Assembly (NCBI GenBank): GCA_905221605.1
Contig: CAJNDS010002453.1
Coordinates: 35,001-85,000, forward strand
DNA length: 50,000 nucleotides
Reading direction: 5' to 3'
DNA from: Symbiodinium natans
Taxonomy: Eukaryota; Sar; Dinophyceae; Suessiales; Symbiodiniaceae
A model generated the notes under the pieces. It did not search any database. It saw nothing but the letters and a program-made list of their open reading frames with translations, and was not told the origin of the DNA. Position numbers and translations under genes: made by a program. Positions 46,868 through 50,000 of the stretch are shown piece by piece (position 1 is the stretch's first letter; each line of letters starts with the position of its first letter).

Positions 46868-49800
46868 AAGTCAGCCCGACAACATCCGAGCGCCGCACCT
46901 TTGCCTGGGGCATCTCGGCATCCTGCCACGCACAAGGCATGTAGTGGCTGCGTCTTGCGGGGACCCGCAGGCAGAGCTTGCCATCGTAAGCAAAGCCCGT
47001 CTCTTATCCATCCAAGAAGTCTCGTGCCAGCGACCAGGTGGTGAAGTCACGAGTATGTGCTTACTTCCATGTGCCTCTTCATGCACCTCGGAGAACATGA
47101 ACTCCTGCTGATACCTGTCACGGGCTGTCACTCTTGGGCGGGTCGGCTTATGTCGGCTTGCTAGCAAAGCTCGACTCAAGTCCGTTCTCGGCTTTCCCAT
47201 GTGACTCTGGCGGAGAAGGTCTGCATTGCGAGGGCACTCCATCAGGAACTGTGCGGACCGCTTGACATCGACGAAGAGCGAATAGACCTGCTGCATGTCG
47301 AACGAAAAGGCTGCGATGACCCTGCAGAGTAACGCATGCTGAAGGTGCTGGTACTTCCCGCCTTGCGGATGTCCTGAACGTCAACCTCCTGTGCCTTGCA
47401 ACGCAGACAAGTGTGGCAACTCTGGTGATGTCAAGGAGCGCCGGAAGGGTAACGGTGCAAGATGGTGCAAGAGACGGATTGCACAGTCTGCTGCAACAAG
47501 TCGGATCATTCGGATCTGAGAATACACTGACAGGTGTAGCAAGTCTGCAAGTGCCAACTCTAGAACTGCAAATGGGATCGTCGAGACAAGCCTTCCGCTT
47601 CATGGCAACAAGATTGGAGCAGGTGATCAAGTGAATTGCGTACCTCAGTTGGACTTCCCACATGGCCATGATTTGACTGAAATTGTGGGCTTCGAGGGTC
47701 AAACTGAATGCGGATCCTTCCACCGGTTGCTTTCCATTTGAGGCTCGAGCCGCAGCGTGCTCTCCGTGCCGATCTTCGTGAGAAGCTCCTGGCACTTGAC
47801 ATGTACAACTTGAAGGCGGGCCAAAAAAAGCCAATGGAATGCATGCAATCGCTCAAAACAAGCGCACCTTAACACGCTAGCAACTAACCCTCCCAGCCAA
47901 GTGATAGTAGAGGCCTTGGAGGGTCACCCCGCATAATTATCAGGCCATTCATTCGGATTTTCTCCGGCTTTGTCCGTCCGTTGCATTCTTGATTGGGCCC
48001 TTGTCTTGAGAGACTGAAACCCAAGAGTGTGCTGTTGGGAAGTAAATTTCCAACAGCGCTCCTAGAACTCTCGTGACTACAGTAGGGCACACTGCTTTCG
48101 ACCAAATTGTTTAGCCAGCACTATGCAGGCTACCAAGACCTAGGCTTGGAGCCTTGGCTTCTTCAGTCATCTCCACATCCTCTTCCTTCGCCAGGGAGCT
48201 CAGGTTGGATGCGGTCAAGATGACTGTTAGATGTCACGAGATGCGAACTCCGTTTCCCCACTAAGCCTCGCATGGCAGTGTCCCAACCCAAGCGAGCTTT
48301 CATCCGTATGCATTGTCGATCTAATCTACCTTTCTTACCTTTCTCGCCACAGGGGCGCGGCCCTTTTTCAGCGTAATGCGCTGCGTCTTCGTCACCTCAC
48401 GTCAGCCATCTTCGACGGCTGAGTCACCGATCCCAACTGTCTAAGCCGAGTCTGCCCCATGACCGCAACTCTGAGCTGGGCAGCAGATGCCCGGCCCAAG
48501 CGTAGGGTCTTCCAGGTCTTCCGCTTGGGGCAGGTCTCTTAGACGAAGCTGTGGACAAAGCTGCGCAGCTCCGGGACATTGTTTACCAATTGCACTCTGG
48601 CTTGTGATGGGGGACGGCATGAAATTCTGGAACTCCTATGCAACTCTCGACAACCTGCTGAAGAAGACAGAGCCTATTCCAGCCGCTCACAGCTGCAACG
48701 TTTCTGAAAACGTGTTGCCTAGTCCCCTGTTTTCGCGCTGAGCAAACCTGAGGAAGTCTATTGTCAGCTTGGACTTGCCAAGTTTGACTGGGCGGTGACA
48801 CGAAGACTCATCCAGCGCTGTGGGTCCTGTATCTTTGAGTATTCGGGCTACATGGCGCATGATCTGAAGTCAGCTGTCGAGATGACGACTTGGGCAGCAT
48901 CGGCTTCATCGCTGCATCGCTGGATGATCTAGATCTCACGGGCGCACTGGTGCTGTGGATGGCAAGATATCCAGTTTATGGGGCCGTGCCTCTCAAGGTG
49001 AGGGAGGCTGCACTCATGTAACCGCTGGTATCGGTTTAAGACATCTCCTATGGAGCCATCCTCAGTACTAGGGGGCAGTTTCGCCACCGAACATGACCTT
49101 GAGCGGGCCCCCGGAAATGCATGGCGGCATGGCTCTGGAGCAAGTGGGTGCCAGGGAATGGGTTCAGTAGGCAGGGCTTAAAGCAAGAAGGCTCTTTCAG
49201 TGGGGTTTCTCCTTCCTTGCACTTGCATCCTCGAGTCTTCCATACTTCGCCCGCCGGGAAAGGAGAATAAAATGGGTCTTCAGGTACCGGAGTACCCTTA
49301 TGCTTGACGTGAGCGACTGAAGCATGCGATGCATGCTTGCACGACTTAGGCAAGGAGGGCCGGCACGCTGCCAAACAAACATGGTCGCTATTTTCTTGCG
49401 CAGGTACAGTAGACAGACTCGACATCTTGCACTGTGCTGATACGAAGTGTGTTCACCAACTATCGTTGTTCGCGCATCTTCGGCAGCCCTTCTTGCCTAA
49501 GGTTCACGCTGCTCAAGACTGCACAGCACTTAGTGGTGCACGACGTCTTGAGGCAGCAGCAAGAGTCTGGGATCCCATCTGGGGCTATACACCGACAACC
49601 AATAGCTCAGGAACACACACTTTCACTGCCAGACAAAGAAAGAAAAGCCAGACGCTGTCTGGGCTGCGATCCCACACACTGCAACGCAAGGAGAAGATAA
49701 CTTGGCGCATGCCAGCGCCGACTACATAGTTGACCATACAATCGCATAATTACTGGTCTGTGTGACAATGTGTCAAAGCCAGGTCCAAATCCCCCGCATC

Positions 49801-50000
49801 AGTGAGTGTACGTGAATCATACGACAGCTTTTTATTTTCCACGGCTCGGCCCAGGCGAAAAGCGAATTCGCTTCACAGAGGAGGCTCACAGTACGAAGGG
49901 CCTGGGTGGTGTGTTGTTCAGAGAGAAGGCACACAGATCTTCCAATGTGGCGGTTGCTCAACCTTTCGCGAACAAAAGGTAGTCCTGTCCCGCTTTCCAT
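46868..50000. other. Gene-poor host DNA to the window edge, no gene called
   Basis: The longest frame is 47148-47834 on minus (228 codons). It is Ser/Cys/Arg-rich with no recognisable domain and overlaps open frames on the other strand, so it is not called. A frame running off the right edge (49773-50000, minus) is also not supported. Confidence 0.4.

Noticed and set aside
47148-47834. 228-codon minus frame
   Set aside because: Ser/Cys/Arg-rich translation without domain, overlapping open frames on the other strand; typical of GC-rich noncoding DNA.

Overview
The window looks like a piece of a GC-rich protist chromosome, most likely a dinoflagellate (Symbiodiniaceae-like), carrying a complete-length integrated DNA virus of the Polinton / Polinton-like virus (PLV) class. 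The host guess rests on long gene-poor GC-rich DNA, interstitial CCCTAAA/TTTAGGG telomere-type repeats, a 27-unit CAG tract and a cytoplasmic dynein intermediate chain gene with no introns. It is inference, not proof.

The element runs from 3770 to 23639 (19,870 bp). It has 227-bp terminal inverted repeats whose outer 191 bp differ at one position by eye. The ends read 5'-AGTCAGACACCCC, and GAGGA is directly repeated at 3765-3769 and 23640-23644. Each repeat is itself a large imperfect palindrome. Between them lies AT-rich DNA with about 22 recognisable viral coding segments: an A32-type packaging ATPase, a GIY-YIG nuclease, a trimeric fibre with an S74-type self-cleaving chaperone, the major capsid protein, a class-3-lipase-like hydrolase, the penton/minor capsid protein, a DUF5754-like protein, a family B DNA polymerase joined to an SF1 helicase, an rve integrase and several small Zn-binding or coiled-coil proteins. 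No adenain-type protease was seen.

Layout: terminal zinc protein and small genes on minus (4092-5716); ATPase and GIY-YIG on plus (5753-7358); structural block on minus (7389-12282: small coiled coil, fibre, capsid, small gene, lipase); penton and further virion-type genes on plus (12321-15693); polymerase-helicase on minus (15718-19623); integrase group and second terminal zinc protein on plus (19759-21642). The two terminal genes point outward and share a nearly identical 40-bp promoter. A late-type motif (AATCTARRTA) precedes four genes, including the major capsid protein and the fibre. Hairpins follow several gene ends. Between the last viral gene and the right repeat lies about 1.6 kb of host-like DNA with an intronless 273-codon secretory-type gene, possibly cargo.

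The element appears disabled. One-base disruptions occur in the polymerase-helicase (two), integrase (one) and fibre (two), a nonsense codon lies near the start of one small gene, and the integrase third catalytic residue reads Asp instead of Glu. Nearly identical terminal repeats argue that insertion was recent, so these lesions are either very recent or partly assembly indels.

The flanks (1-3764 and 23645-50000) hold one confident gene, the dynein intermediate chain at 27305-29248. They also hold a CAG repeat, telomere-like repeats, a 437-bp direct duplication and two related MITE-like inverted-repeat elements. Most other open frames there look like chance frames in GC-rich DNA.
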